A DNA stretch of 64,000 nt from UBA1926 sp002337215 (GTDB lineage Bacteria; Planctomycetota; Phycisphaerae; Phycisphaerales; UBA1924): assembly GCA_963973795.1 (NCBI GenBank), contig CAXBAF010000002.1, positions 206,989-270,988 of the forward strand, written 5' to 3'. The notes beneath the pieces were generated by a model. It had not been told where the DNA came from and ran no database searches. It was given only the letters and a program-made list of their open reading frames with translations. Positions 50,001 to 58,184 of the stretch are shown here, piece by piece; position 1 is the first letter of the stretch; every line of letters begins with the position of its first letter. Position numbers and translations under genes: made by a program.

Positions 50001-51209
50001 ATGCCAGCCTTCCAGTGCAAACTCGATTACCAGACCGCGGGCGAGAGCCACGGGCCCGCCCTGATCACCACGATCACCGGGCTCCCCGCAGGCCTCCCGC
50101 TCGATCTCGACCTGATCAACGGCGAACTCCGCCGGCGCCAGGGCGGGTACGGCCGGGGCGGGCGCCAGAAACTCGAGACCGACACCGTCGAGTTCCTGTG
50201 CGGCGTCCGGCTCGGCAAGACCATCGGTGCCCCGCTGGTCGTCAAGATCGCCAACCGCGACAGCCGGCTGGACGACCTCGAGCGCACGCCGCCCGTCCAC
50301 CGCCCCCGCCCGGGGCACGCCGATCTCTCGGGCTCGATCAAGTGGCTCACCACCGACTGCCGCGAGACGCTGGAGCGCGCCAGCGCCCGCGAGACGGCGA
50401 GCCGGGTCGCGGCGGGCGCGATCGCCAAGTGCCTGCTCCGCGAGGCCTTCGGCGTCGAGGTCTTCGGCTTCGTCCGCCAGATCCTCGACGCGCGCACGGA
50501 TGTCGCCGTCACCGCCGACAACTGGCGCGACCTCATCGCCCCCCGCGACGCGAGCGATACATACACACTCGACGAGCAGACGACCGAGGCCCAGCGCGCG
50601 CACATCCGCAGCGCCAAGGAAAACAAGGACACCGTGGGCGGGCACGTCGAGGCGCACGTCTTCAACTGCCCCCCCGGCATCGGGTCGAGCATGGACTGGA
50701 CGAGCAAACTCGACGCCCGGATCGCCTACGCCGTGATGGGCATCCAGGCGTTCAAGGCCGTGCAGATCGGGGCGGGCGTCCGCGCCGGCGAGACTTTGGG
50801 CGGGGACCTGCACGACCCGATCACCTACGACCCCTCGAAGATGGACACGCACACGCTCGGGTTCGAGCGTCCATCCAACAACGCGGGGGGTACCGAGGGC
50901 GGCATGACCAACGGGATGCCGGTGGTCGTCACGGGGACCATGAAGCCCATCGCGACGCTGCTCAAGGGCCTGCCCAGCGTCGACCTGAACACCAAAAAGT
51001 CGGACCACAGCCAGTACGAGCGGTCGGACGTGTGCGCGGTCTCCGCGGCCAGCGTGGTGATGGAGAACGCCGTCGCCTTCGAGGTCGCCCGGTGCTTTGC
51101 CGACAAGTTCGGGGGCGACAGCCTGACCGAGATCCGTGTGAACTACGAGAACTATCTCCGTCTCGCCCGTTCGCTCCCGCTCGCCCCCGAGGGCGACCGG
51201 CTCGCGTGA
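50001..51209 (+). CDS. aroC: chorismate synthase
   Basis: 402 residues. Makes chorismate from EPSP with reduced FMN, the last shikimate-pathway step. Family blocks are GESHGPALITTITGLPAG, RRRQGGYGRGGRQKLETD, RPRPGHADLSG, ERASARETASRVAAGAIAK, FERPSNNAGGTEGGMTNGMP and RSDVCAVSAASVVMENAVAF. The length is a little above the usual 360-390. TAAACT at exact leaderless spacing precedes the ATG. No other aro gene is in the window. Confidence 0.96.
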   Translation: MPAFQCKLDYQTAGESHGPALITTITGLPAGLPLDLDLINGELRRRQGGYGRGGRQKLETDTVEFLCGVRLGKTIGAPLVVKIANRDSRLDDLERTPPVHRPRPGHADLSGSIKWLTTDCRETLERASARETASRVAAGAIAKCLLREAFGVEVFGFVRQILDARTDVAVTADNWRDLIAPRDASDTYTLDEQTTEAQRAHIRSAKENKDTVGGHVEAHVFNCPPGIGSSMDWTSKLDARIAYAVMGIQAFKAVQIGAGVRAGETLGGDLHDPITYDPSKMDTHTLGFERPSNNAGGTEGGMTNGMPVVVTGTMKPIATLLKGLPSVDLNTKKSDHSQYERSDVCAVSAASVVMENAVAFEVARCFADKFGGDSLTEIRVNYENYLRLARSLPLAPEGDRLA

Positions 51210-51432
51210 GGAATGCCCCCCGCCGCCTCGCGCGGGGCTTTCCGAGATCTGAGTTTCGGAACACGCGCACGACCCGATCCGTTGTGGATCGACGCGGGTA
51301 TGCTCTGTGCGCCAGTCCGTATCGAGTAATGCGGCTGTGCCACCCCCAGGCCTTGGCTCTTGAGCCGAGCAGCCCTCCGTCCGATCGATTCCGATGGACA
51401 CCCCGACACACGACCGACACCCCCGTTCACCG

Positions 51433-53049
51433 ATGACCACGACCAGCGCAGGCCGGCACGCCGAGCCCTCGGACCTGCTCGCGTTCGTCCCCGGCGCGAC
51501 CCCCGTCCGCCGGGAGGACCGGGCCGTGTTTGAGCGCGCGCTCCGGGGTGGGGCAGAGCCGACTCCGTCCCCCATCACGGCCCCGATCTCGGACATGTCG
51601 TTCGTCGCCTCCCACTGCTGGTCGGAGGCGCTGTCGCTCGCGTGGACCGAGATCGATGGGCACCTGTGCCTGTTCAGCGGAGCCGACGGCGACCTCTCGA
51701 TGATGCTGCCGCCGCTCGCGATCGACCCACGGGCGGCCGACCGCCTGGGCGATGTTGTCTCGGCGTGTTTCGAGATCATGGACGCGGGCAACGCCGAGGG
51801 ACCGGGCACGCCCCGCAGCCGGATCGAGTACGTCAGCGACGAGATGCTCGACCGGATCCGGTCGGCCGGCGGGCCCATGCTCTCGGCGACGCCCATGCCG
51901 GGCGATTACGTCTACCACCGCGGGGCGCTCGTCGAACTCGCCGGGGGCGATCTCAAGAACAAACGCAAGCTCCGCAGCAAGTTCCTGCGCGAAAACCCCG
52001 AGGTCACGACCGCGGACATCACCCCGGCAGACGTCCCCGAGTGCATCGAATTGCTGGGGCTCTGGCGATCGTCGTCCGACGAGCGGCACGAGGGCGAGGC
52101 GAACGACCGGCTGATCGGCGTCGACGTGCTCCGCGAACGCGACGAGCGCTGCACGAGGCGGTACCTCGATCTGATCGCCCACCCCATCGCCGACCTCTCG
52201 CTCCCCTCGATGCTCGTCCGCTCGGGGGGCAAACTCGTCGGGTTCACCATCGGCGAGTTCCTCACGCCCTCGATGGCCTCCGTCGCGGTCGAGAAGACCC
52301 ACCCCGACGCCGACGGCACGCCACAGTTCATCTACAGCGAGTTCTGCCGGACCAGGCTCGAGTCGGCGACCGAGATCAATGCGGGCGACGACTGGGGGAT
52401 CGATGCCCTGCGGTTCACCAAGTCCTCGTACCGCCCCAGCCGGATGCTGAGCAAGACGCTGCTCGCGCGGAACCCGATCAGCGAGATGGGGACGCCCGAG
52501 CCCGCGACGGTGCGGCTGCTGCGGTGGAGCAGGCCTGCGCACAGGACACCCGAATTGCCCGAACCGCTCCCGACGGATGTCCGCGCGGCGACCGCAGCGG
52601 ACGCCGAGGCGATTCTGGAGATCGAGGAATCGGCATTCACGAGCCCCGCCGACCGGTTCAACGCTCCCCAGATCCGCCGGCTGATCGAGAACCCGAGGGC
52701 GCGGGTCGCCGTGGCGCTGCGCGACGGGGTGATCATCGGCTGGAGCGCGGCGCTGATCCGCACGCACCGGCGCTGGCGATCGGGGCGGGTCTACAGCGTC
52801 GCCGTGCGGGCCGAGGCCGCGGGAACGGGCGCTGGGCGCGCGCTCATCACGACGCTGCTGCGCTCGCTGGAGACGGAGGGGATCACCAGGGTCTATCTCG
52901 AGGTGCGCGCGGGCAACCTGGCCGCGATCGCGCTCTACACCTCGGTCGGTTTCCGGACGCTGCGGACGCTCGAGGCGTACTACACCGATGCGGACGGGAC
53001 CGAGACGGACGGCGTGCGCATGATCCGCGTGGCGACGGATGGGGCTTGA
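51433..53049 (+). CDS. DUF2156-like domain fused to a GNAT acetyltransferase
   Basis: 538 residues. Residues about 20-370 resemble the C-terminal domain of phosphatidylglycerol lysyltransferases (DUF2156, a double-GNAT fold): YHRGALVELAGGDLKNKRKL and FLRENPEVTTADITP with LGLWRS, then FTIGEFLTPSMASVAVEKT and YSEFCRT. Residues about 380-538 are a separate RimI-type GNAT domain with the acetyl-CoA motif VRAEAAGTGAGRALI and YLEVRAGNLAAIALYTSVGF. Such fusions occur in some bacteria, but the substrate is unknown. ATG 51394 is an alternative start; neither has a Shine-Dalgarno. TATGCT at 51299-51304 is a possible -10. Confidence 0.78.
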   Translation: MTTTSAGRHAEPSDLLAFVPGATPVRREDRAVFERALRGGAEPTPSPITAPISDMSFVASHCWSEALSLAWTEIDGHLCLFSGADGDLSMMLPPLAIDPRAADRLGDVVSACFEIMDAGNAEGPGTPRSRIEYVSDEMLDRIRSAGGPMLSATPMPGDYVYHRGALVELAGGDLKNKRKLRSKFLRENPEVTTADITPADVPECIELLGLWRSSSDERHEGEANDRLIGVDVLRERDERCTRRYLDLIAHPIADLSLPSMLVRSGGKLVGFTIGEFLTPSMASVAVEKTHPDADGTPQFIYSEFCRTRLESATEINAGDDWGIDALRFTKSSYRPSRMLSKTLLARNPISEMGTPEPATVRLLRWSRPAHRTPELPEPLPTDVRAATAADAEAILEIEESAFTSPADRFNAPQIRRLIENPRARVAVALRDGVIIGWSAALIRTHRRWRSGRVYSVAVRAEAAGTGAGRALITTLLRSLETEGITRVYLEVRAGNLAAIALYTSVGFRTLRTLEAYYTDADGTETDGVRMIRVATDGA

Positions 53050-53159
53050 CCGCGTCGGTCAAGAAACACTGACGCGAGAACGCTGACAGGAGTGCCCTCC
53101 CAGAAAGTTCCCGACAGACGCGGCACTCCACGCAATGCCGGGCCGACGCGGGCGTTGGC

Positions 53160-53179
53160 AAGGTGCACCAGTGCACCTT
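53160..53179. repeat. perfect inverted repeat next to the ribosome-binding site
   Basis: AAGGTGCAC, CA, GTGCACCTT. It ends about four bases before the GGGAG of the dockerin gene at 53194, so the RNA hairpin or a protein bound to it could control translation or transcription. Confidence 0.7.
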
Positions 53180-53193
53180 TCGGGAGAGTCGAG

Positions 53194-54381
53194 ATGAGAA
53201 GCCAGAGATCCGCTGTCGTGCCAAAGGCATCCCTCGCCTGTCGGGCGTTTCTGATCGCGTCGTGCGCCTCGATCGTGTCGGCCTCCCCACACGCCCCGCG
53301 CGGTCTCTACTGCAGTTGCCCGCCGACCAATGCCAACAGCCACTCGGTGCTCGAGGATGTCGCGTCGCTCGACCACGTGGACGGCACCCTGCTCCGGATC
53401 GGGTGGGACGCGCTCGAGCCGATGCCCGGCAACTACGACTGGTCGCTGCTCGACGCCGAGCTCACGCGGGCGGAGCAGTTCGATACCGATGTCGCCCTCG
53501 CCATCGTGCTCGGGAACTCCGCGCCCGCGTGGCTCGAGCAGGCGGGCGCCGAGACCATCACGGTGACTTTCTTCGATCAGACCTTCGAGCGCTACGTCCC
53601 GTGGGACACCGTGCTCCTGTCGAACTGGACTGAGATGATCGCCCAGGCGGGCGCACGCTACGACGGGCACCCCCGGATCAAGCTCGTCCACATCACCCAC
53701 GAGACCGGCAACGGGTTCGAGATGCAGCTCCGTGGCACGCTCGCGGACTGGCAGTCCGTCGGGTACACACACGATCGGTACACCGATTCGTACAAAGCGG
53801 TCATCGACGCGTTCGCGGCCGCCTTCCCCTCCCACCCGCTCGACGTCGACGTGCACCCGGTCCTCGACAGCGACGCGGTGGCGCAGGATGTCGCCGAGTA
53901 CGGCCTCGCGACCATCGGCCAGCGGTTCGGCATCCTCGCCGCCTGGTGGACACAGAACAACGCGCAGCACGTCTACCCCGCGATGAACACGATCCTGCTC
54001 GACGCCCCGTTCTCGGCGATCCAGGTCGCGCGGAGCGAGACCGTCCACGGCCCCGAGATCTTCGGCGAAGGGGGGCTGAGCGGTGCGCTCCAGCTCGCGA
54101 TCGACTCAGGGATCGGGTACGCCGAGGTGTGGAACGCGGACCTGCTCAACCCTTCGCTACAGCCCTCGATCGTCGCCTTCGCCGACGCGCTCGACGCCGC
54201 GGCGCCCTGCGGCGACGCGGATCTCGCGGAACCCTTCGGCGTGCTGGATCTCGCCGACATCAACGCCTTCCTCACCGCGTTCCAGAACGCGGAGCCCGCC
54301 GGGGACCTGACCTGCGACGGCGTGTTCGACCTCGCGGATCTCGGGCAGTTCGTCGGGGCCTTCGTGGCGGGGTGCCCCTGA
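53194..54381 (+). CDS. exported glycoside-hydrolase-like protein with dockerin-like tail
   Basis: 395 residues. ATG 53194 follows GGGAG (53182-53186). After the signal peptide (ASLACRAFLIASCASIVSAS) comes a TIM-barrel-like domain of about 310 residues resembling clan-A glycoside hydrolases of the beta-galactosidase (GH42-like) type: TLLRIGWDALEPMPGNYDWS, KLVHITHETGNGFE and MNTILLDAPF. Catalytic Glu residues may be in THETGNG and AEVWNADLL, but this is not certain. The last 65 residues have FGVLDLADINAFLTAF and GVFDLADLGQFVGAF and end AGCP, the tail shared with two other proteins here. Confidence 0.8.
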   Translation: MRSQRSAVVPKASLACRAFLIASCASIVSASPHAPRGLYCSCPPTNANSHSVLEDVASLDHVDGTLLRIGWDALEPMPGNYDWSLLDAELTRAEQFDTDVALAIVLGNSAPAWLEQAGAETITVTFFDQTFERYVPWDTVLLSNWTEMIAQAGARYDGHPRIKLVHITHETGNGFEMQLRGTLADWQSVGYTHDRYTDSYKAVIDAFAAAFPSHPLDVDVHPVLDSDAVAQDVAEYGLATIGQRFGILAAWWTQNNAQHVYPAMNTILLDAPFSAIQVARSETVHGPEIFGEGGLSGALQLAIDSGIGYAEVWNADLLNPSLQPSIVAFADALDAAAPCGDADLAEPFGVLDLADINAFLTAFQNAEPAGDLTCDGVFDLADLGQFVGAFVAGCP

Positions 54382-54408
54382 CGAAACCCCGCGTGCGGGC
54401 GGCATCCC

Positions 54409-54414
54409 TACCCT
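54409..54414 (+). promoter_or_regulatory. -10 box, leaderless start of truA
   Basis: TACCCT ends seven bases before GTG 54421. Confidence 0.6.
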
Positions 54415-54420
54415 GCCGGC

Positions 54421-55338
54421 GTGACATCGCAACAGCCCTCACAGCACCGATACAAGCTCACCCTCGCCTACGACGGCACCGACTTCCACGGCTGGCAGAA
54501 GCAGGAACCGCCGGCGAGCGAGCACCCCGAGCTCGTCGCGAGCACACCCGACGACATCGCCGAAGGGCGGGTGGCGATGCGGACCGTGCAGCACGTCGTC
54601 GAGCGGGCCGTCCGCACGGTCGTGCGTGAGCGCGTGAACGTGAAGGGCGCGAGCCGGACGGACTCGGGCGTGCACGCCGGCGGATTTTTTCCGACCGGCG
54701 AGCCCGGCGGTCAGGTCGCAGCGTTCACCTCCGAACCGATCGCCGACAAGGGCGTGGGCTGGCCGATCGAGCGCGGGACGAACGGCCTGGTCCGTGCGCT
54801 CAACGGCGTCCTCCCGCGCGACGTGCTGTGCCTCAAGGCCGAGGCTGTCCCGCTCGACTTCGACCCGATCGGCGGCGCGGTCGCCAAGGAGTACACCTAC
54901 CGGATCGTGACGGGGCCCATGCGCCCGCTGTGGGACCGGCGCTTCGTCTTCCACACCTGGTACGGCATGGAACTCGGACCGATGCAGCGAGCCGCCGCAC
55001 TGATCACCGGCGAGCACGACTTCGCGGCCTTCGCCCAGGCGAGCCACGGGCGGAAGACGACGGTCCGCACCGTGTTCGGCTGCAGCGTCGAGCAGACGAA
55101 CACCGACGGAGACAAGCACGACCCGCCGCGGTTCGAGATCCGCGTCTCGGGGTCGGGGTTCCTCTACAACATGGTCCGGATCATCGCGGGGACGCTGATG
55201 GAGGTGGGCCGAGGGAAAATCGCTCCGGAACAGATCCCCGCGATCCTCGAATCGAAGGACAGGAAGCAGGCTGGGCCGACCCTGCCCCCGCAGGGGCTTC
55301 GGCTGGAGTGGATCCGGTACCGCGAGCCATCGGCCTGA
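54421..55338 (+). CDS. truA: tRNA pseudouridine synthase A
   Basis: 305 residues. Modifies U38-U40 of tRNA anticodon stems. The catalytic Asp is D81 in GASRTDSGVHA. Family blocks: YKLTLAYDGTDFHGWQKQ, AKEYTYRI, EHDFAAFAQASHGRKTTVRT and GSGFLYNMVRIIAGTLMEVG. It is longer than E. coli TruA (270) from an insert of about 25 residues before AMRTVQHVVE and another after SGVHA. The start is GTG 54421. It ends directly against the stop of the convergent Gfo/Idh gene. Confidence 0.94.
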   Translation: MTSQQPSQHRYKLTLAYDGTDFHGWQKQEPPASEHPELVASTPDDIAEGRVAMRTVQHVVERAVRTVVRERVNVKGASRTDSGVHAGGFFPTGEPGGQVAAFTSEPIADKGVGWPIERGTNGLVRALNGVLPRDVLCLKAEAVPLDFDPIGGAVAKEYTYRIVTGPMRPLWDRRFVFHTWYGMELGPMQRAAALITGEHDFAAFAQASHGRKTTVRTVFGCSVEQTNTDGDKHDPPRFEIRVSGSGFLYNMVRIIAGTLMEVGRGKIAPEQIPAILESKDRKQAGPTLPPQGLRLEWIRYREPSA

Positions 55339-56454
55339 TCACCACCCCGGCTCTTCGAAGCGCAGCCCGATCGCATCCAGCACCCGCTCGATCACCCCCG
55401 CCTGCTCGATCGACCACGCCGGGCTCGGTGTCGGCTCGCTGGCATCCCCATCCGCCATCGACTGCGCCGCCCGCGCGAATGATTCGGCCTGCAAGCGGTA
55501 GACCTCGGCCGGATCGGCAAGAGGCGACTCGATCACACGCTCGCCCCCCTCGACCCCGCCACCTGTGAGCACGATCCGCTCGGGGCGTGGGAAGTCGCGG
55601 ATCTCCGCGACACCCCGCTCGCCGATGAGCCGCGCGACGACCTCGGGTGCCCGCCCGCCTTGCTCTGCGTCACGCTCGATCATCGAGCAGGACAGATCCA
55701 ACTCGATGCCAGACGGTGTCATTCCCTTGACCGTCACCGCGCCGTCCACCGCGTCTGATCCGTCGTTGGGTGTGCCCTCGAACAGGTCCACCATCGTCGC
55801 GCTGATCTCGAGCGAATCGACGCTGTCACCCAGCGGCTCGCCCAGCACCGTGCGCACAAACGAGAGCGGGTAGCACCCCAGGTCCATCAGCGACCCGCCC
55901 ATCAGCGCCCGGCTGTAGCGGACATTCGATTTCGGCGTCGGGTCCCAGCCGTCCTCGATCGAGATGTCGAACCGCGCTTCGACTTTGGTGAGCCTGCCGA
56001 TGGGTGAACTCTCGGGTTCCTTTACAGCCTTCCACGCGATCTCCACGGCCTTCGCCGTGAGCGGGGCATGCAGATACATGAACGCCTCGGCGAGCACGCG
56101 GTCGTTCGCGCAGGCCGCGTCGAACAGCCGCTCGGCCTGGTCGCGCGTCCAGCAGAGCGGCTTCTCGCAGAGGACATGCTTCCCGGCCTCCAGCAGGTCC
56201 TCGCTCCAGACGGGGTGATCGCCGTTGGGCAGGGTGATGTAGACCGCGTCGATGTCGTCGCGGGCGAGCAGGTCGTCGTAGGTGCAGCCTGCGTCGGGCG
56301 TTTGACCGATGCCGAGTTCGGACGCGAATGCGCGCGCACGGACGGCATCGCGCGAGGCCGAGGCGACGACCTCGCAGCCGTCGGCGGCCTGGATATGCGG
56401 CGTGACCTTCCCGGCGATGTTGCCGGTGCCCATGATGGCGAAGCGGAGTGGCAT
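55339..56454 (-). CDS. Gfo/Idh/MocA family oxidoreductase
   Basis: 371 residues. NAD(P)-binding domain with FAIMGTGNIAGKVTPHI, the EKPLCW motif (family EKP) and a C-terminal substrate domain with MGGSLMDLGCYPLSFVRTVLG. It resembles trans-1,2-dihydrobenzene-1,2-diol dehydrogenase-like members, but the substrate is not predictable. TAGGCT at leaderless spacing supports ATG 56454. Its 5' end, including this promoter, is partly copied at 57043-57172, and a shorter piece occurs at 58017-58079. Confidence 0.9.
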   Translation of the reverse strand: MPLRFAIMGTGNIAGKVTPHIQAADGCEVVASASRDAVRARAFASELGIGQTPDAGCTYDDLLARDDIDAVYITLPNGDHPVWSEDLLEAGKHVLCEKPLCWTRDQAERLFDAACANDRVLAEAFMYLHAPLTAKAVEIAWKAVKEPESSPIGRLTKVEARFDISIEDGWDPTPKSNVRYSRALMGGSLMDLGCYPLSFVRTVLGEPLGDSVDSLEISATMVDLFEGTPNDGSDAVDGAVTVKGMTPSGIELDLSCSMIERDAEQGGRAPEVVARLIGERGVAEIRDFPRPERIVLTGGGVEGGERVIESPLADPAEVYRLQAESFARAAQSMADGDASEPTPSPAWSIEQAGVIERVLDAIGLRFEEPGW

Positions 56455-56460
56455 GGGAAC

Positions 56461-56466
56461 AGCCTA
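56461..56466 (-). promoter_or_regulatory. -10 box, leaderless start
   Basis: TAGGCT on the minus strand ends seven bases before ATG 56454. The same box and spacer are kept in the copy at 57160-57166. Confidence 0.6.
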
Positions 56467-56592
56467 CCCGATGCCCCGAGCCGCCCGCGACGGGAGCACT
56501 GATCGATCATCCGATGAGGCCTGTCGAGTTGGATGCATCCGATCCGATCGTCGCGGCGATACGTTCCAGGCCCGACGGGCAGGAGGTTCTCG

Positions 56593-56991
56593 ATGCGACT
56601 CACGAGTATTCTGGCATTTCTCGCCGTGTCGGTGATGTTCCTGTCCGGCTGTGCATCGTCTCAGCATCAAGGCGGGGAGATCGTCGATGGCCAGACACTC
56701 GTCGGCAGTTGGCGCGTCGATCTTCGACCGACGCCAGACGCCGAGGCGTACTACAAGGAGTTCGTTGTGAACGCGGTGGACGGACGGACCTTTACAGGAA
56801 CGTTCTACGACTCCCCGATCTCTCAAGGGCGGCTCAACTCCGACTGGGGCCGGCTCCACTTCTCGTTCGTCACCGAAGACGGATCGGGGCCGTATCTTCA
56901 CGCCGGCGTGCTCGAGGGCGAACGGATGTCCGGCGTGACCAACTCAACCGGGCGCGGGTTCCTCTCTGTGTGGTCGGCCCAGCGTCGGTAG
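56593..56991 (+). CDS. small lipoprotein of unknown function
   Basis: 132 residues. A perfect AGGAGG (56581-56586) lies six bases before ATG 56593. Signal peptide and lipobox in LAFLAVSVMFLSGCASS. The mature domain of about 110 residues has WRVDLRPTPDAEAYYKEF, GTFYDSPISQGRLNSDWGRL and GVLEGERMSGVTNSTGRGF, consistent with a small lipocalin-like beta-barrel. No named family is recognised with confidence. TACGTT at 56565-56570 is a plausible -10. Confidence 0.82.
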   Translation: MRLTSILAFLAVSVMFLSGCASSQHQGGEIVDGQTLVGSWRVDLRPTPDAEAYYKEFVVNAVDGRTFTGTFYDSPISQGRLNSDWGRLHFSFVTEDGSGPYLHAGVLEGERMSGVTNSTGRGFLSVWSAQRR

Positions 56992-57042
56992 ACTCCGGCG
57001 CGTCGCCGTTACAGAGCCTGGCCGCGACGACGCGCAGGCGGT

Positions 57043-57172
57043 TGGCATCGCGCGAGGCTGCGGCGACGACAGCGCAGCCCTCGGTGGCCTGGATATGCGG
57101 CGTGACCTTCCCGGTGATGCTGCCGGTGCCCACGACGGCGAAGCGAAGTGGCATGGGAACAGCCTACGCGAG
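57043..57172 (-). pseudogene. truncated 5' copy of the Gfo/Idh gene
   Basis: Encodes MPLRFAVVGTGSITGKVTPH and continues to about AASRDANR, close to the first 40 residues of the gene at 55339-56454. The upstream TAGGCT and spacer are also kept. After residue about 40 likeness stops and the frame runs into unrelated sequence. It lies just before the REP-like element that precedes the transposase. Confidence 0.7.
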
Positions 57173-57182
57173 CACCCCATCC

Positions 57183-57275
57183 GGTGCCCGCCTTTGACCC
57201 GAAGGGCAAAGACGCTTCTCCCAAGTTCTCACGCCGTCCGTTCGTGGTTCGCCCTTCGGGTCGAACCACGGCACC
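57183..57275. repeat. paired-hairpin REP-like element (93 bp)
   Basis: GGTGCC (57183-57188), hairpin TTTGACCCGAAGGGCAAA with a bulged A, spacer, hairpin with arms TGGTTCGCCC and GGGTCGAACCA with a bulged T, then GGCACC (57270-57275). Read from either end both hairpins share the core GACCCGAAGGGC. Confidence 0.9.
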
Positions 57276-57300
57276 GGATACCGCCCAACTCCGATTCCAC

Positions 57301-57335
57301 GGTGCCCGACTTTGACCCGCAGGGCAAAGGCGGTT
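57301..57335. repeat. half REP-like element upstream of the transposase
   Basis: GGTGCC (57301-57306) followed by TTTGACCCGCAGGGCAAA, the same hairpin as the full elements with one loop change. The second hairpin and GGCACC are absent. It ends about 45 bp before the transposase start. Confidence 0.8.
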
Positions 57336-57378
57336 CACTGCTGCCACATCACGAATGAAGACTTGCCATACTTCCCCG

Positions 57379-57894
57379 ATGCCGGTCCGGCACTACGACA
57401 TCCCAAATCAGGCTCGATTCCTGACGTTCTCGTGCTATCGACGCCGGCCGCTGCTCGGCGCAGCGCCGCTCCGCGATCGATTTGTCGCGCATCTTGGAAC
57501 GGCTCGCCTGCGGCTGGACTTCAAGTTGCACGCGTGGGTCGTGATGCCGGACCATGTGCATCTGATCGTGCTCCCCAACGACGGCACGATCACCCCCGTC
57601 CTCCGCGCACTCAAGCAGGGATTCAGCCGCGAGGTCCTGATGGAATGGCGGGGATCGAACGATCGCCGGCTCGAACTCGCCGTGGTCACGGACACAGAGT
57701 CTCGATTCTGGCAACGGGGCGGCGGCTACGACCGGAACATCCGATCCTCTGACGAACTGCTCCGGCACACCGAGTACATCCATGCCAACCCCGTTCGGCG
57801 CGGGCTCGTCGAGCGACCGGAGGACTGGGTATGGTCGTCGTACCGCGCATGGCACGGGCTGGAATCCACGCTCCACCCGGATCAGCTTCGCTGA
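57379..57894 (+). mobile_element. REP-associated tyrosine transposase (RAYT, Y1_Tnp)
   Basis: 171 residues, the usual RAYT size. The HUH metal motif is in VMPDHVHLIV and the catalytic Tyr is in HTEYIHANPVRRGLV, with WVWSSYRAWHG at the end, all diagnostic of the RAYT branch of IS200/IS605-like Y1 transposases. RAYTs bind and nick REP hairpins as single strands and are kept as single-copy domesticated genes. This one is bordered by a half element on the left and a full element on the right with matching hairpin cores, the arrangement expected for a RAYT with its own REPs. ATG 57379 (CATACT seven bases upstream) is preferred to ATG 57355. Confidence 0.92.
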
Positions 57895-57920
57895 CCAGCA
57901 GACACTGACTCACTCTCTGT

Positions 57921-58013
57921 GGTGCCCGTCTTTGACCCGAAGGGCAAAGGCGGTTCCCCCGATCTCGCGCGCAGTCCGTACGTGGTTCGCCCTTCGGGCC
58001 GAACCACGGCACC
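57921..58013. repeat. paired-hairpin REP-like element (93 bp)
   Basis: GGTGCC (57921-57926), TTTGACCCGAAGGGCAAA, spacer, arms TGGTTCGCCC and GGGCCGAACCA, GGCACC (58008-58013). It has the same length as, and nearly the same sequence as, the element at 57183-57275, and starts 27 bp after the transposase stop. Confidence 0.9.
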
Positions 58014-58016
58014 GGG

Positions 58017-58079
58017 CCCTGGATATGTCTCATGACCTTCCCGGCGACGCTGCCGGTGCCCACGATCGCGAAGCGGAGT
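58017..58079 (-). pseudogene. second short 5' remnant of the Gfo/Idh gene
   Basis: On the minus strand it encodes LRFAIVGTGSVAGKVMRHIQ, matching residues 3-22 of the oxidoreductase. It abuts the preceding REP-like element within about four bases and ends there. Upstream of the start it no longer matches the parent. Confidence 0.65.
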
Positions 58080-58111
58080 GGCGCGCTCATGCTGGCGCGC
58101 CCCAGAACGCC

Positions 58112-58140
58112 TTGGGTTGGGCCCGGGATCCCGATAGAAT
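58112..58140 (+). promoter_or_regulatory. sigma-70-like promoter of the laminin-B-like gene
   Basis: TTGGGT, 17 bp spacer, TAGAAT. It predicts a start near 58147 and a leader of about 38 bases with a Shine-Dalgarno. Confidence 0.65.
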
Positions 58141-58184
58141 TGAGGACACCGAGGTGAAAAGTCCCGGTGTGGAGGAAACCGATC

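Noticed and set aside
57043..57172. Considered as a small functional Rossmann protein.
   Set aside because: Only about 40 residues match the family, then the sequence is unrelated. The EKP motif and substrate domain are missing.
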